DNA from: Methylobacterium sp. 77
GTDB lineage: Bacteria > Pseudomonadota > Alphaproteobacteria > Rhizobiales > Beijerinckiaceae
Direction of reading: 5' to 3'
NCBI RefSeq assembly: GCF_000372825.1
Contig: NZ_KB910516.1
Coordinates: 218,011-282,010, forward strand
Length of the DNA stretch: 64,000 nt
Below, piece by piece: positions 15,984 through 24,658 of this stretch. The translations under genes were made by a program, and so were the position numbers. Numbering within the stretch: position 1 is the stretch's first letter; every line of letters begins with the position of its first letter. Below the pieces are notes generated by a model that searched no databases, was not told where the DNA came from, and saw only the letters and a list, made by a program, of their open reading frames with translations.

Positions 15984-16985
15984 ATGCGCTTGGCGACACT
16001 CTTGCTCGGAGGCCTGCTCGCGTTCTCCCCCGCCGTCACGCGCGCCGATGATACCAGCCCAATCGGGATAGGGCTCGAAGGCTTCGCCTACCCTCATCCT
16101 GTCTGGTTCCTCGACCTCACTCGGGACAACGAACGCCAGCGCCTCGCCTATATGGACGTGGTGCCGACGGGCTCTGCCAACGGCCGAACCGTTCTCCTGC
16201 TCCATGGCCGTAACTTTCCGTCGAGCTATTGGGAGCCGGTCATCGCTGCTTTGGCGGATGCGGGATACCGGGTGATCGTCCCCGACCAGCTCGGCTTCGG
16301 AAAATCATCGAAACCGGTAGGGCCATTCAGCTTCGATGTCATGGCAGCCGAGACGGTGGCTTTGCTCGACTCGCTCAACCTGCCGCGTGTCGATGTGGTG
16401 GCTCATTCCATGGGTGGGATGTTGGCCGTCCGGCTCGCCCGTAATGCGCCGGACCGCGTGAACAGCCTCGTTCTTGAGGCGCCGATCGGGCTCGAGGATT
16501 ATCGCTCCACCGTCCCGCCGGTATCGAACGCGACGCTGCTCCGGATCGAGGGGGACGTCACGGCGGACGTGTATCGGCGCCAATTGATGACAAACTACGC
16601 CCTGTCGATTCCGTCCTCGTCGATCGAGCCCTTCGTCTCGATCCGCGAGCGGGTGAAAGGCTCGGGCGAGTACCCACGCTGGCTCCAGGCCTTCGTCAAT
16701 TCCTATCAGGTCATTTGGGGGCAACCGGTGGTGCACGAGATTCCGCTGATCCGTGTGCCAGCCCTTTTCGTGATGGGCGGCAACGACCACAACGCGCCCG
16801 GCAAACCGTTCGCACCCGAAAACCTTCGTGCCAGCATGGGCGACAATGCCAATCACGCCAAGGCTTTATCCGCGCGAATGCCGGATGGACGCGCCGTGGT
16901 GTTCGATGGGATCGGCCACCTCGTCCACATGGAGGCGACCGACCGTTTCAACGCAGCGATGCTCGATTTCCTCAACGGCCACTGA
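15984..16985 (+). CDS. Exported alpha/beta hydrolase
   Basis: 333 residues from the ATG at 15984, with a signal peptide to about residue 21 (LLLGGLLAFSPAVTRAD). The fold is complete: oxyanion region LLLHGRNF (about 72-78), nucleophile Ser142 in VVAHSMGG, acid in VMGGNDHNAP and histidine in GIGHLVHME. A cap domain of about 80 residues follows the nucleophile strand. Substrate unknown; esterase or C-C hydrolase activity is possible. The dehydrogenase gene follows 24 bases after the stop and may share the transcript. Confidence 0.85.
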   Translation: MRLATLLLGGLLAFSPAVTRADDTSPIGIGLEGFAYPHPVWFLDLTRDNERQRLAYMDVVPTGSANGRTVLLLHGRNFPSSYWEPVIAALADAGYRVIVPDQLGFGKSSKPVGPFSFDVMAAETVALLDSLNLPRVDVVAHSMGGMLAVRLARNAPDRVNSLVLEAPIGLEDYRSTVPPVSNATLLRIEGDVTADVYRRQLMTNYALSIPSSSIEPFVSIRERVKGSGEYPRWLQAFVNSYQVIWGQPVVHEIPLIRVPALFVMGGNDHNAPGKPFAPENLRASMGDNANHAKALSARMPDGRAVVFDGIGHLVHMEATDRFNAAMLDFLNGH

Positions 16986-17009
16986 ACCGTGAAAACAGGG
17001 AGTGACACG

Positions 17010-17876
17010 ATGGATGTCGGCGTGATCGGGTTGGGACGGATGGGGCGGGGAATGGTGCAGAGCCTCGTCAGGGCCGGCCACCAGGTGAGGGTGTGGAACC
17101 GAACTGCATCGGCGGCAGACGGACTCGACGGCGTCACGCTCGTATCGAGCGCAGTCGAAGCCTTCTCCGGGGATGCCGTGATCACCATGCTCGCCGACGA
17201 TGCGGCACTGCGTTCGGTCATCGTCGAGGGCGGCCTCCTCGAATCCGCCACGCGGCCCGGCTTGCATCTCAGCATGAGCACGATCTCGGTCGCGCTCGCG
17301 CAGGAACTCGCCGCGATCCACGAACGGGCGGGCGTGCCCTACATCGCCGCTCCCGTCTTCGGCCGGCCGGACGTAGCGCAGAACGGCGCGCTCAACATCG
17401 TCGTCGCCGGAAATCCGATAATCATCGAGAAGGCGCAGCCGCTCCTCGATGCCATGGGCTCGAAGACATGGTCGTTCGGAACGGAGCCGCATAGGGCCAA
17501 CGCCGTGAAGCTTGCCGGCAACTTCATGCTTGTGGCGGCGATCGAGGCGATGGGCGAGGCGGCCGCCTTTGCCGAAGGACACGGCGTGGCCGGCGCCGAC
17601 CTCCTCGATCTTCTCACCAGCACCCTTTTCGCCTCGCCGGTCTACAAGGGCTATGGCGCCTCCATCGCAGCCGGCCTCTACGAGCCACCGGGTTTCGGGC
17701 TGAGGCTCGGTCTGAAGGATATCGGCCTTGCACTCGCAGCATCTGGTCAGGTCGGCGTGCCGATGCCCTTCGCGAGCGTGCTCCGCGACAATCTCCTCGA
17801 CGCCGTCAGTCACGGGGACGGCGATAAGGATCTGGCGGCTTTGGCCTTGGTGTCGGCACGGCGCAGCGGGCACTGA
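17010..17876 (+). CDS. NAD(P)-dependent beta-hydroxyacid dehydrogenase family protein
   Basis: 288 residues from the ATG at 17010, with GGGAGTG upstream. The N-terminal Rossmann motif is VGVIGLGRMGRGM; the substrate-contact segment APVFGRPDVAQNG (about residue 120) and the catalytic lysine in NAVKLAGNF (about 170) place it in the 6-phosphogluconate/3-hydroxyisobutyrate dehydrogenase superfamily, near the glyoxylate/succinic semialdehyde reductase branch. The C-terminal all-helical domain is complete. The exact substrate cannot be assigned. It follows the exported hydrolase gene closely. Confidence 0.85.
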   Translation: MDVGVIGLGRMGRGMVQSLVRAGHQVRVWNRTASAADGLDGVTLVSSAVEAFSGDAVITMLADDAALRSVIVEGGLLESATRPGLHLSMSTISVALAQELAAIHERAGVPYIAAPVFGRPDVAQNGALNIVVAGNPIIIEKAQPLLDAMGSKTWSFGTEPHRANAVKLAGNFMLVAAIEAMGEAAAFAEGHGVAGADLLDLLTSTLFASPVYKGYGASIAAGLYEPPGFGLRLGLKDIGLALAASGQVGVPMPFASVLRDNLLDAVSHGDGDKDLAALALVSARRSGH

Positions 17877-17958
17877 AGCCTAACTGCTCGCGGATGCGAC
17901 GACGAGATGAGGAAGTCGGATCCTGTCAGAAAACCGAAGCTCCTGATCGTCGCGAATT

Positions 17959-17977
17959 GACCGGAAATTCTCCGGTC
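17959..17977 (+). terminator. Hairpin downstream of the dehydrogenase gene
   Basis: GACCGGA pairs with TCCGGTC over AATTC, 82 bases after the stop. There is no T-run. It could serve the convergent mmcB transcript or neither. Confidence 0.3.
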
Positions 17978-18066
17978 ACGTCCCGTTGAAGCGCGCGATT
18001 CCTACAGCTTGAGGGGAGGATCGAGCGCCCGCAATGAACGTCGCTGGCGGCCGGGGCCTTGGGCGC

Positions 18067-18552
18067 CTAGATCGTCCCCTCACGTACCATTCCCGGATCG
18101 GCGAGCGCATGCAGACGTCGTGCTGCGTTGTGAGCGAATTTCAGCGTCACCGCCTTGCGACGGGCGCCACTCAGAAGGTGGTCGGCCGGCTCACGCAAGA
18201 TCGCGGCGCTGAACGCGTCGGCGACGATCAGCCCGGCCTCCTCCGGGATCAGCCCCTCGGGTAGGGTGTCCGGTACGGCGAAGTAGAAGCGGTCGCAATA
18301 ATCACGGTAATCCGGCCATTTCTTATCGGCCCGGAAGTCCGCGACGCTGGACTTGATCTCGACGATGGTGAGGCGACCTGCCGGGCAGAGGGCGATGACA
18401 TCCGCCCGCCTGCCGTTGGCGAGCGAGAATTCCGGGATCGTCACATGGTCGAGAGCGGCAAAGAGCCGGCGCACACCGCGTTGGACGTGGAGCGCGGTCG
18501 CCGATTGCCGGCGGTCGGGCGGCAGGACGATATGGGCGAGGGCTGCGGACAT
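18067..18552 (-). CDS. mmcB: MmcB-family DNA repair protein (PD-(D/E)XK nuclease-like)
   Basis: 161 residues. The core GRRADVIAL, then LTIVEIKSSVADFRAD, carries the Asp and the Glu-x-Lys of the PD-(D/E)XK nuclease fold, and DYRDYCDRFYFAVP is a family block. MmcB was described in Caulobacter as a DNA-damage-induced repair factor. The last 30 residues are basic (RRKAVTLKFAHNAARR). No LexA-type direct repeat was found in the 50-base gap to the next gene upstream, so damage control here would need a promoter further away or another signal. Confidence 0.85.
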   Translation of the reverse strand: MSAALAHIVLPPDRRQSATALHVQRGVRRLFAALDHVTIPEFSLANGRRADVIALCPAGRLTIVEIKSSVADFRADKKWPDYRDYCDRFYFAVPDTLPEGLIPEEAGLIVADAFSAAILREPADHLLSGARRKAVTLKFAHNAARRLHALADPGMVREGTI

Positions 18553-18602
18553 GGCTTCGCTTCGCGGCGGTGCGGTGTCGAATCGAATAGAGGCTTAGGG
18601 AA

Positions 18603-19418
18603 TCAGGTCGGCTCGCTCTTGTCACCTGCGGCAGCATGCGCTTCCGCCAGGACCTTGCAGATCGCCTCGAAACCGTCGGTCAGTGCTGCCGGTCCGGGCT
18701 GCAGGATCAGCGGAGATTTGATTTCGTGGATGCGCCCCGCAGCCACAGCAGGGATCGCATCCCAGCCGGGTCGCTCACGGATGCGCGCTACATTCACCCG
18801 CTTGCCGCACCATGAGGCCAGGATGACGTCGGGCCGTGCCGCGATCACCTGTTCGGAGGTGACGATCCTGTCCTTCGCTGCGGCTTGCCGGGCAAGGTGT
18901 GGGAATACGTCGTCGCCGCCGGCGTAACCGATGAGTTCCGAGACCCAGCCGATCCCGGAGATCATCGCGTCGTCCCATTCCTCGAAATAGACCTTCAGCC
19001 GGGGCGGTCCTGCCGTGTTGAGGGCCACCGCGCCGAGGTGATGGGCATAGCCCTGCGCGAGAGAATCGGCCCTCTCGCTCGCGCCGACGAGTGCGCCCAC
19101 GGTGCGGATCATGGCAAGGCAACCGGCGACATCGCGCTGGTTGAACAGGTGGACGGAGATGCCGGCGCGAGCGAGATCGGCGACGATCTCCGCCTGCATA
19201 TCGGAGAAGGCGAGGACGAGATCCGGCTCCAGATCGGGAATTTTCGGCATGTCGGCACTGGTGAAGGCCGACACCCGGGGCTTTTCCTTGCGCACGCGGG
19301 CAGGGCGCACGGCGTATCCGGACACACCGACGATCCTGTCCTCCTCGCCCAGCAGGTAGAGGGTTTCGACGGTCTCCTCGGTGAGGCAGACGATGCGTTC
19401 AGGCGGAAACCGGCGCAT
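18603..19418 (-). CDS. Cobalamin/siderophore-type substrate-binding protein (BtuF-like), no signal peptide
   Basis: 271 residues with the two-lobed Peripla_BP_2 layout: PERIVCLTEETVETLYLLG at the start, DLEPDLVLAFSDMQ, then VYFEEWDDAMISGIGWVSEL and ARPDVILASWCGKR. This arrangement is typical of the cobalamin-binding protein group. There is no signal peptide or lipobox at this start, and no ABC permease or ATPase is adjacent. It may be a cytosolic corrinoid-binding protein or have lost its export signal. cobS and cobT lie 4-5 kb away and support a B12 context. The DedA gene lies just upstream with a six-base gap. Confidence 0.75.
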   Translation of the reverse strand: MRRFPPERIVCLTEETVETLYLLGEEDRIVGVSGYAVRPARVRKEKPRVSAFTSADMPKIPDLEPDLVLAFSDMQAEIVADLARAGISVHLFNQRDVAGCLAMIRTVGALVGASERADSLAQGYAHHLGAVALNTAGPPRLKVYFEEWDDAMISGIGWVSELIGYAGGDDVFPHLARQAAAKDRIVTSEQVIAARPDVILASWCGKRVNVARIRERPGWDAIPAVAAGRIHEIKSPLILQPGPAALTDGFEAICKVLAEAHAAAGDKSEPT

Positions 19419-19424
19419 GCCGCG

Positions 19425-19946
19425 TCAAGACTTGAAGAAGCTGATGACGCCCGCTCCCGGCGCCAGCCAAACGAAGGCCCAGACAAAGGCCGAGCTCCAG
19501 TTCGCCAACTGGAATGGCAGGCGGGCCACCTCGAAGATGCCGGCGATCAGCGGTACCACCGCGCGGGCAGGGCCGATGAACCGGCCGATGACGATGCCCC
19601 ATGCGCCATAGCGACGGCAGAAATCCTCGCCTTTCTCCACCATCTGCGGATACCGGCTCATCGGCCAGATGGTCTTGGCGCCGTGCTGGAAGTACCGGCC
19701 GATCTCGTAGCTTACCCAGTCGCCAAGCCCGGCGCCGATGCCGCCACCGATGACGATCGGCCAGAACGGGATACCGCTCGCGCCGATCAGCGCACCGATC
19801 GCGACCAACAGCACCGTCGCCGGCACCAGGATCGACAGGAAAGCGAGCGATTCGCAGAAGGCGAGCAGCCCGACGATGAACGGCGCCCATTCCTTGTGCG
19901 CCTCTACGAAGGCGAGCGTCGTGGTCTTCAGCGCCTCGAAATCCAT
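19425..19946 (-). CDS. DedA-family membrane protein
   Basis: 173 residues from the ATG at 19946, preceded by GTGAGG. DedA marks are AFCESLAFLSILVPATV (re-entrant loop with the conserved Glu), GAGLGDWVSYEIGRYFQ and the RFIGPARAVVPLIAG block with conserved arginine and prolines. Members flip or transport undecaprenyl phosphate or other lipids across the inner membrane. The gene is shorter than E. coli DedA (219 residues), common for alphaproteobacterial forms. It reads into the cobalamin-binding protein gene. Confidence 0.88.
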   Translation of the reverse strand: MDFEALKTTTLAFVEAHKEWAPFIVGLLAFCESLAFLSILVPATVLLVAIGALIGASGIPFWPIVIGGGIGAGLGDWVSYEIGRYFQHGAKTIWPMSRYPQMVEKGEDFCRRYGAWGIVIGRFIGPARAVVPLIAGIFEVARLPFQLANWSSAFVWAFVWLAPGAGVISFFKS

Positions 19947-20113
19947 GGAAATCCTCACCTGTCGCGCCCGATGTGCGGGAAGGGAGTTGCTGCGGCAAGC
20001 GTGAACCGCGTCACAGGGAGGGCCTGCACCGGCCGCGGATGCACTGTCGGATAAAACCGGCTACCACGCCGCCCATCGCGCCCGCACCCGTCGAAGCAAG
20101 GCTGGACCTGCCG

Positions 20114-20962
20114 ATGAAAGTCCTCTCGATCCAGTCGCACGTCGCCTTCGGACATGTGGGCAATGCCTCGGCCGTTTTCCCGATGCAGCGGCTCGGCGTC
20201 GAGGTCTGGCCGATCCATACGGTACAGTTCTCCAACCATACCGGCTACGGAGCTTGGCGCGGCCGGGTTTTCGACGGTCCGATGATCGAGGATCTCGTGC
20301 TCGGCATTTCCGAGCGCGGCGTGCTCGGACAATGCGACGGCGTGCTCTCCGGCTATATGGGCTCGGCCGATATCGGTACCGCCATTGTGCGTGCCGTGAC
20401 GGCGGTGCGCACTGCTAATCCGAAAGCGCTGTATTGCTGCGACCCTGTGATGGGCGACACCGACCGGGGCATCTATGTCCGGCCCGGCATCCCCGAATTC
20501 ATGCGTGACCAGGCGTTGCCCGCCGCCGACATCGTGACCCCGAACCAGTTCGAGCTGAATTTCCTTTCCGGCCTGCCCACCGGCACCCTGGGCGAAGCCA
20601 AGGCGGCGTTGGCCGTGATCCAGGCCATGGGCCCACGCGTCGTGTTGGTGACTTCCCTCGTCACCGAGGACACACCGTCCGATTCCATCGATCTGATGGC
20701 GGGGGAAGGTGGCCAGTTCTGGCGCCTTCGTACGCCGCGCCTCAGCCTGAACGTGAACGGCGCCGGCGATGCCATCGCTGCCCTGTTCCTCGTCCACTAT
20801 GCCCGTACCGGCTCGGCGGCTCTCGCCCTCGGGATGGCCGGTGCATCGATTTATGGGCTTCTCCGCCGTACAGCGGAGGCCGGCTCGCGCGAGATACTCA
20901 CCGTCGACGCGCAGGACGAGTTCGTGGCGCCGACCGAGACCTTTCCGGTGCAGCCGGTCTAG
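20114..20962 (+). CDS. pdxY: Pyridoxal kinase
   Basis: 282 residues from the ATG at 20114. Phosphorylates pyridoxal to PLP in the salvage pathway. Signatures are the N-terminal SIQSHVAFGHVGNASAVFP, which binds the pyridine ring, the peptide-bond region CCDPVMGDTDRGIYV, TPNQFELNFLSG, and the anion-hole/catalytic LNVNGAGDAIAALF with the aspartate base. Length fits PdxY (about 287). The phzF-like gene follows after 23 bases on the same strand. Confidence 0.95.
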   Translation: MKVLSIQSHVAFGHVGNASAVFPMQRLGVEVWPIHTVQFSNHTGYGAWRGRVFDGPMIEDLVLGISERGVLGQCDGVLSGYMGSADIGTAIVRAVTAVRTANPKALYCCDPVMGDTDRGIYVRPGIPEFMRDQALPAADIVTPNQFELNFLSGLPTGTLGEAKAALAVIQAMGPRVVLVTSLVTEDTPSDSIDLMAGEGGQFWRLRTPRLSLNVNGAGDAIAALFLVHYARTGSAALALGMAGASIYGLLRRTAEAGSREILTVDAQDEFVAPTETFPVQPV

Positions 20963-20985
20963 CTTTCATCGAGAAGGAACAGCCG

Positions 20986-21882
20986 ATGAGCCGACGCTTC
21001 GTCACCCTCGACGTGTTCACCGAGACGCCGTTCTCGGGCAACCCGCTGGCCGTCGTGCTCGATTCCGAAGGGCTCGACGACGAGGCGATGCAGAGGATCG
21101 CGGGCGAGTTCAACCTGTCGGAGACGGTATTCGTGCTGCCACCGACGGACGCACGCCACAAGGCGCGCCTGCGCATCTTCACCCCCGCTCGCGAGCTTGC
21201 CTTCGCTGGTCATCCCACCCTCGGGGTGGCGATCCTCCTGGCCTTGCGCGATGCGAGATCCGGTCTCACCGATGCCATCGCCTTCGGTCTCGAAGAAGCC
21301 ATCGGCACGGTGGCCTGCGTCGTCGAGGCGGGGGAGGGGCGGGGACGCGGGCGCTTCAAGCTGCCCGTGCTGCCCGGATACGATGGCGAGGGCCCGGCCA
21401 AGACCCTCCTGGCCAAGGTGATCGGGCTCGAGCCTCAGGATATCGGCTTCGGCCGTCATGTGCCGAGCCGGCATACGGCCGGACCGAGCTTCATCTTCAT
21501 TCCGGTGAATGCGCGAGCGAAGCTCGACGCGGCGCGCCTCGACATGGCCGCGTTCTCCGCCATGGACGAACCCGCGGCGCTCTACCTCTATGCCGTAGAC
21601 CCCGAAGGGCTTGGTCATCGTTTTCATGCCCGGATGTTCGCGCCTCATCTCGGCATCACGGAGGACCCGGCAACGGGGTCCGCCGCTGCGGCCTTCGCGG
21701 GTGTGATGATGGAATTCGAACCTCTCGGCGACGGGGAGCACGATGTCTTCATTCGTCAGGGACTGGTCATGGGCCGACCGAGTGCGATCGCGCTGCAGAT
21801 GGTGATTGAATCCGGGGCGCTGCAATCCGTGGAGATCGGCGGCTCCGCCGTGGTGATGAGCGAGGGAACGCTGCTTGTCTGA
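20986..21882 (+). CDS. PhzF-family isomerase-like protein
   Basis: 298 residues with the diaminopimelate-epimerase-like double fold. Family marks are LDVFTETPFSGNPLAVV at the start, the catalytic glutamate in FNLSETVFV (about residue 45), FAGHPTLGVA (about 74-83), and EDPATGSAAAAF near the C-terminus, which forms the second half-site. Phenazine genes are absent, so it is a general PhzF-like isomerase of unknown substrate. AGGAACAGCC precedes the ATG. The Nudix gene starts inside its last codons, so the two are translationally coupled. Confidence 0.88.
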   Translation: MSRRFVTLDVFTETPFSGNPLAVVLDSEGLDDEAMQRIAGEFNLSETVFVLPPTDARHKARLRIFTPARELAFAGHPTLGVAILLALRDARSGLTDAIAFGLEEAIGTVACVVEAGEGRGRGRFKLPVLPGYDGEGPAKTLLAKVIGLEPQDIGFGRHVPSRHTAGPSFIFIPVNARAKLDAARLDMAAFSAMDEPAALYLYAVDPEGLGHRFHARMFAPHLGITEDPATGSAAAAFAGVMMEFEPLGDGEHDVFIRQGLVMGRPSAIALQMVIESGALQSVEIGGSAVVMSEGTLLV

Positions 21883-22615
21883 GGGTTTCATCCTCACGCC
21901 GATCGAGACGGTGACGGCGCGCCTGGTGACCTATGAATGGGCCTGGGCGCGAGACAATGCAGAGACCATCGCCGAGAACTGGAGGCGCCGCTGCGCCGCC
22001 CGTTCGGGATTGTTCGATGGGCGAGTGCTCCTCGCCAGCGGCTACCGGATCGAGGCGACCACCTGCTCGGTGGAAATGTTCGAGACGTCCTATGCCAGTT
22101 TCATCACTCACAAGGATCTGGGCTCACCAGATGCCGCCGTCGCCAACGCCTTCGCCGCCATCGTTCCTCGAGGTGTGGATGGCGCCGTGCTTCTGGGCGT
22201 GATGGGCGGCCACACCGCCAATGCCGGCCAAATCTACTTTCCCTGCGGCACGCCCGACCTCGGCGATGTGAGAGAAGGCGGAGAGATCGACCTCGCCGGC
22301 AGCGCCGCGCGCGAATTCACCGAAGAGACGGGACTGACCCTTCCGCCGGATGCATCCGAACGCTGGCTACTCGCCCGCGGAGAGGGGCAGCTGGCGTTCC
22401 TGAATGCAGTGACCTTCCCCGAGCCGGGGGCCGTGTTGCAGAACCGGATGGAAAAGCATCGTTTCGCGGAGGCCGAGCCGGAGCTGGATGGCTTCGTCGT
22501 GGTGCGCGCCCCGGGCGACGTCGATACACGGCGGATGCCGGCTTTCGTGCGGGCCTATCTGCGTCACGCCTTGATGCGTTCGGCTACGCTCCCGTCCTGG
22601 AGCAGGTCCGATTAG
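21875..22615 (+). CDS. Nudix hydrolase-like protein with an altered Nudix box
   Basis: 246 residues. The likely start is the TTG at 21875, which overlaps the phzF-like stop. The Nudix core REFTEETGL (about residue 150) is intact, but the upstream glutamate lies one residue further away than in the canonical G-x5-E-x7-REUxEE consensus (nine positions before the Arg instead of eight). The first 120 residues form an extra N-terminal domain typical of larger, alphaproteobacterial Nudix proteins. It should hydrolyse a nucleoside diphosphate linked to another moiety; substrate unknown. Confidence 0.75.
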   Translation: MSEGFILTPIETVTARLVTYEWAWARDNAETIAENWRRRCAARSGLFDGRVLLASGYRIEATTCSVEMFETSYASFITHKDLGSPDAAVANAFAAIVPRGVDGAVLLGVMGGHTANAGQIYFPCGTPDLGDVREGGEIDLAGSAAREFTEETGLTLPPDASERWLLARGEGQLAFLNAVTFPEPGAVLQNRMEKHRFAEAEPELDGFVVVRAPGDVDTRRMPAFVRAYLRHALMRSATLPSWSRSD

Positions 22616-22765
22616 GCGGCAGCCGATCGCAGGGCGGCAAGAGAAATCGCCTGGAATCAGGACGTTGGCGCCGCCGATGAGCCCGTGGGCGCCCATTTCA
22701 CGGGCATCTTCCTTCCGCTCCGCCCATGCCCTGCGCAGGTATCGGGCTGGAATTAAATGCTGTTC

Positions 22766-23458
22766 TTACCGTGCCGGGCGCAGCACCAGTCGGTCGCCGC
22801 GCACTTCGTAGGAAGCAAGCCGGTCGAGGAACGTCATGCCGAGGAGGTTGCCAGACAGCGCTCCGCGCCGGCTCACCAGTGCCGACACACGGCGTTCGGT
22901 GATCGTGCCTATGGTCATGCTGTCGAGATAAATCGGGGCAGCCATCGCGATGCCGTTGGCGGTCGAGACCCTGATGGCGAATTCGTTTTCCGCTGGCGAG
23001 ATGCCGATGGCAGCCGCATTCTCCGCAGTCAGGACGACGGAACTCGCACCCGTATCGAATTGGAAGACCTGCGTGCGGCCATTCACTTCTGCCCGAACGG
23101 AGAAGTCCCCGTCTGCTCGCCGGGTGACGGTTACGGTCCCATCGCCTGCCGTGACCGCGCTGCCGGGCCGGAGCGTTCCGACGAGGCGATTGCCGACCTC
23201 TCCAGCCTCGTCCTTATAGGCGTAGCCTGCCACGAGGGCGACAGCCAGGGCGGCCCAGATCAGCAGCGCCTTCAGGTTCGTACCCATCTGCTCGCGGAAA
23301 CGGTGCCAGAACCCGGCGATGAAGACCGTCAGCAACGTTCCGCTGAAGGCGAGCCGTGCCAGTTGATCCTTCTCCAGCCCGGCGACCGTACTCGATCCAT
23401 CCGAGAGAACGAGGAAGGCAACGATGCCAAGGAGTATGGCAAGGGCGGCATACATCAT
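22766..23458 (-). CDS. Membrane-anchored retropepsin-like aspartic protease (TIGR02281 family)
   Basis: 230 residues. Three hydrophobic segments occupy the first 100 residues, then a clan AA protease domain follows with the active-site triad FDTGASSVVLT (about residue 140) and the later GNLLGMTFLDRLASYEV. Such proteins act as homodimers because each chain has one catalytic Asp. The family is widespread in Rhizobiales with unknown substrates. Its start overlaps the DUF1289 stop by four bases, so translation is coupled. Confidence 0.88.
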   Translation of the reverse strand: MMYAALAILLGIVAFLVLSDGSSTVAGLEKDQLARLAFSGTLLTVFIAGFWHRFREQMGTNLKALLIWAALAVALVAGYAYKDEAGEVGNRLVGTLRPGSAVTAGDGTVTVTRRADGDFSVRAEVNGRTQVFQFDTGASSVVLTAENAAAIGISPAENEFAIRVSTANGIAMAAPIYLDSMTIGTITERRVSALVSRRGALSGNLLGMTFLDRLASYEVRGDRLVLRPAR

Positions 23459-23673
23459 TGCTTCGCGATCACCCTTCCGCGCAGCGGGTAGGCGGCGGCG
23501 AGACGACCTTCGAGCGTCGCCATGATGGCCTGCCGCCTCGGCTCGGGCAACGAACCCCAGAGACCGATTTCATCACGCGTACGCCCACAGCCTTCACACA
23601 AGCCTGTCACCGCATCGAGGATGCAGACCTTCGTGCATGGGCTGGAGGCTTTGGTGGTGGAAGACTGGGTCAT
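23455..23673 (-). CDS. DUF1289 small cysteine-rich protein
   Basis: 72 residues from the ATG at 23673; a longer start at 23697 adds eight residues. The pattern SPCTKVCILD then GLCEGCGRTRDEI gives four cysteines in two pairs, the DUF1289 signature, probably a metal or Fe-S binding knuckle. A basic amphipathic C-terminus follows. Function unknown. It is upstream of, and overlaps, the aspartic protease gene, and sits 54 bases downstream of cobS. Confidence 0.85.
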   Translation of the reverse strand: MTQSSTTKASSPCTKVCILDAVTGLCEGCGRTRDEIGLWGSLPEPRRQAIMATLEGRLAAAYPLRGRVIAKQ

Positions 23674-23727
23674 CGCGTGTTCCATGCCCTCAGGCACGGG
23701 TCGCGATCAAGGTCCGATGCACAAGGT

Positions 23728-24558
23728 TCAGCGCGGGATCGCCATGATGACGCCGAGGAGACCCGCAATCTCGGCGACCTGCTGGCACGCGCCGATGACA
23801 TCGCCCGTCTGCCCGCCGATCTTGGCGCGTGCCAGGGCGGTGAGGCCCAGGGATGCCGCCAGCGCGAGGAACGGCATGAGCACCATGCCGAGGACAGGCA
23901 AACCGCTGATCCCGCCGATGACGATGAGGGAAAGGGCGAGAAGGCCAACGATCCCGATGGTCCGTCGATTGGGTGTCCCGACGGATGCGCCCGCCCCACC
24001 GGGTCTTGCAGGCCCGAGCAACACCATCGGCGCCAGCGCGGCGCTGCGCGATAGGGAGGCGGCCAGCAGGAGTGCCATTGCGGCCAACGCACCCGTGCGG
24101 TCGAGGAGCGTCGCGAGCGCGCCGATCCGTAGGGCGAGCGACAGAACCAGCGCGACGCCGCCATAGGCGCCGATCCGGCTGTCACGCATGATCTCGATGC
24201 GGCGCTCCGCCGTCGCGCCTCCGCCGAACCCATCCGCCACGTCGGCGAGGCCGTCCTCGTGCAGGGCTCCCGTGACGAGTGCTCCGGTCGCCACGGCAAG
24301 GGTAGCGGCCAGGAACGGCCCGAGACCGAGCGCCCAAGCCATCAGCAGGACGAGCGCGCCGGGACCGGCGAGGATCAGACCGGCCACAGGCAGCATGCGC
24401 GGCAGGGTGCGGAAATCCGGCAGGCGATGCGGGTCGCCCTCGCCGGGAAGGCGTGGCACCGGCAGCCTGGAATAGAACCTCAGGCATGCCGCGAGATCGT
24501 AGGCCAATGGCGCGCCGGGAAACGCATCATCCGGCTCAAAGTCCCACCCTTGCGTCAT
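23728..24558 (-). CDS. cobS: Adenosylcobinamide-GDP ribazoletransferase
   Basis: 276 residues from the ATG at 24558 ([11 protein letters not shown]); the upstream extension to 24648 lacks family likeness. Polytopic membrane enzyme that joins adenosylcobinamide-GDP to alpha-ribazole (or its phosphate) in the last steps of B12 synthesis. The hallmark [17 protein letters not shown] then [12 protein letters not shown] carries the aspartates of the active site. The N-terminus has [12 protein letters not shown], typical of CobS. It is divergent from cobT over 100 bases, so the two genes for nucleotide loop assembly share a control region. Confidence 0.95.
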   Translation of the reverse strand: MTQGWDFEPDDAFPGAPLAYDLAACLRFYSRLPVPRLPGEGDPHRLPDFRTLPRMLPVAGLILAGPGALVLLMAWALGLGPFLAATLAVATGALVTGALHEDGLADVADGFGGGATAERRIEIMRDSRIGAYGGVALVLSLALRIGALATLLDRTGALAAMALLLAASLSRSAALAPMVLLGPARPGGAGASVGTPNRRTIGIVGLLALSLIVIGGISGLPVLGMVLMPFLALAASLGLTALARAKIGGQTGDVIGACQQVAEIAGLLGVIMAIPR

Positions 24559-24658
24559 CGAGGACCCGCCTTCACCGCCCGCGCGCTGTTGGTTATAGCT
24601 CCCCCCACAGGCAGGCCGCCATACCGGATGCGCCGAGACCCAAGGCAAGTTTCGCGCG

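Noticed and set aside
18553-18602. LexA (SOS) box upstream of mmcB
   Set aside because: MmcB is damage-induced in Caulobacter, but no GTTC-N7-GTTC repeat occurs in the short upstream gap.
24559-24658. Cobalamin riboswitch between cobS and cobT
   Set aside because: The gap is 100 bases, shorter than a normal B12 aptamer, and no B12-box-like sequence was seen.
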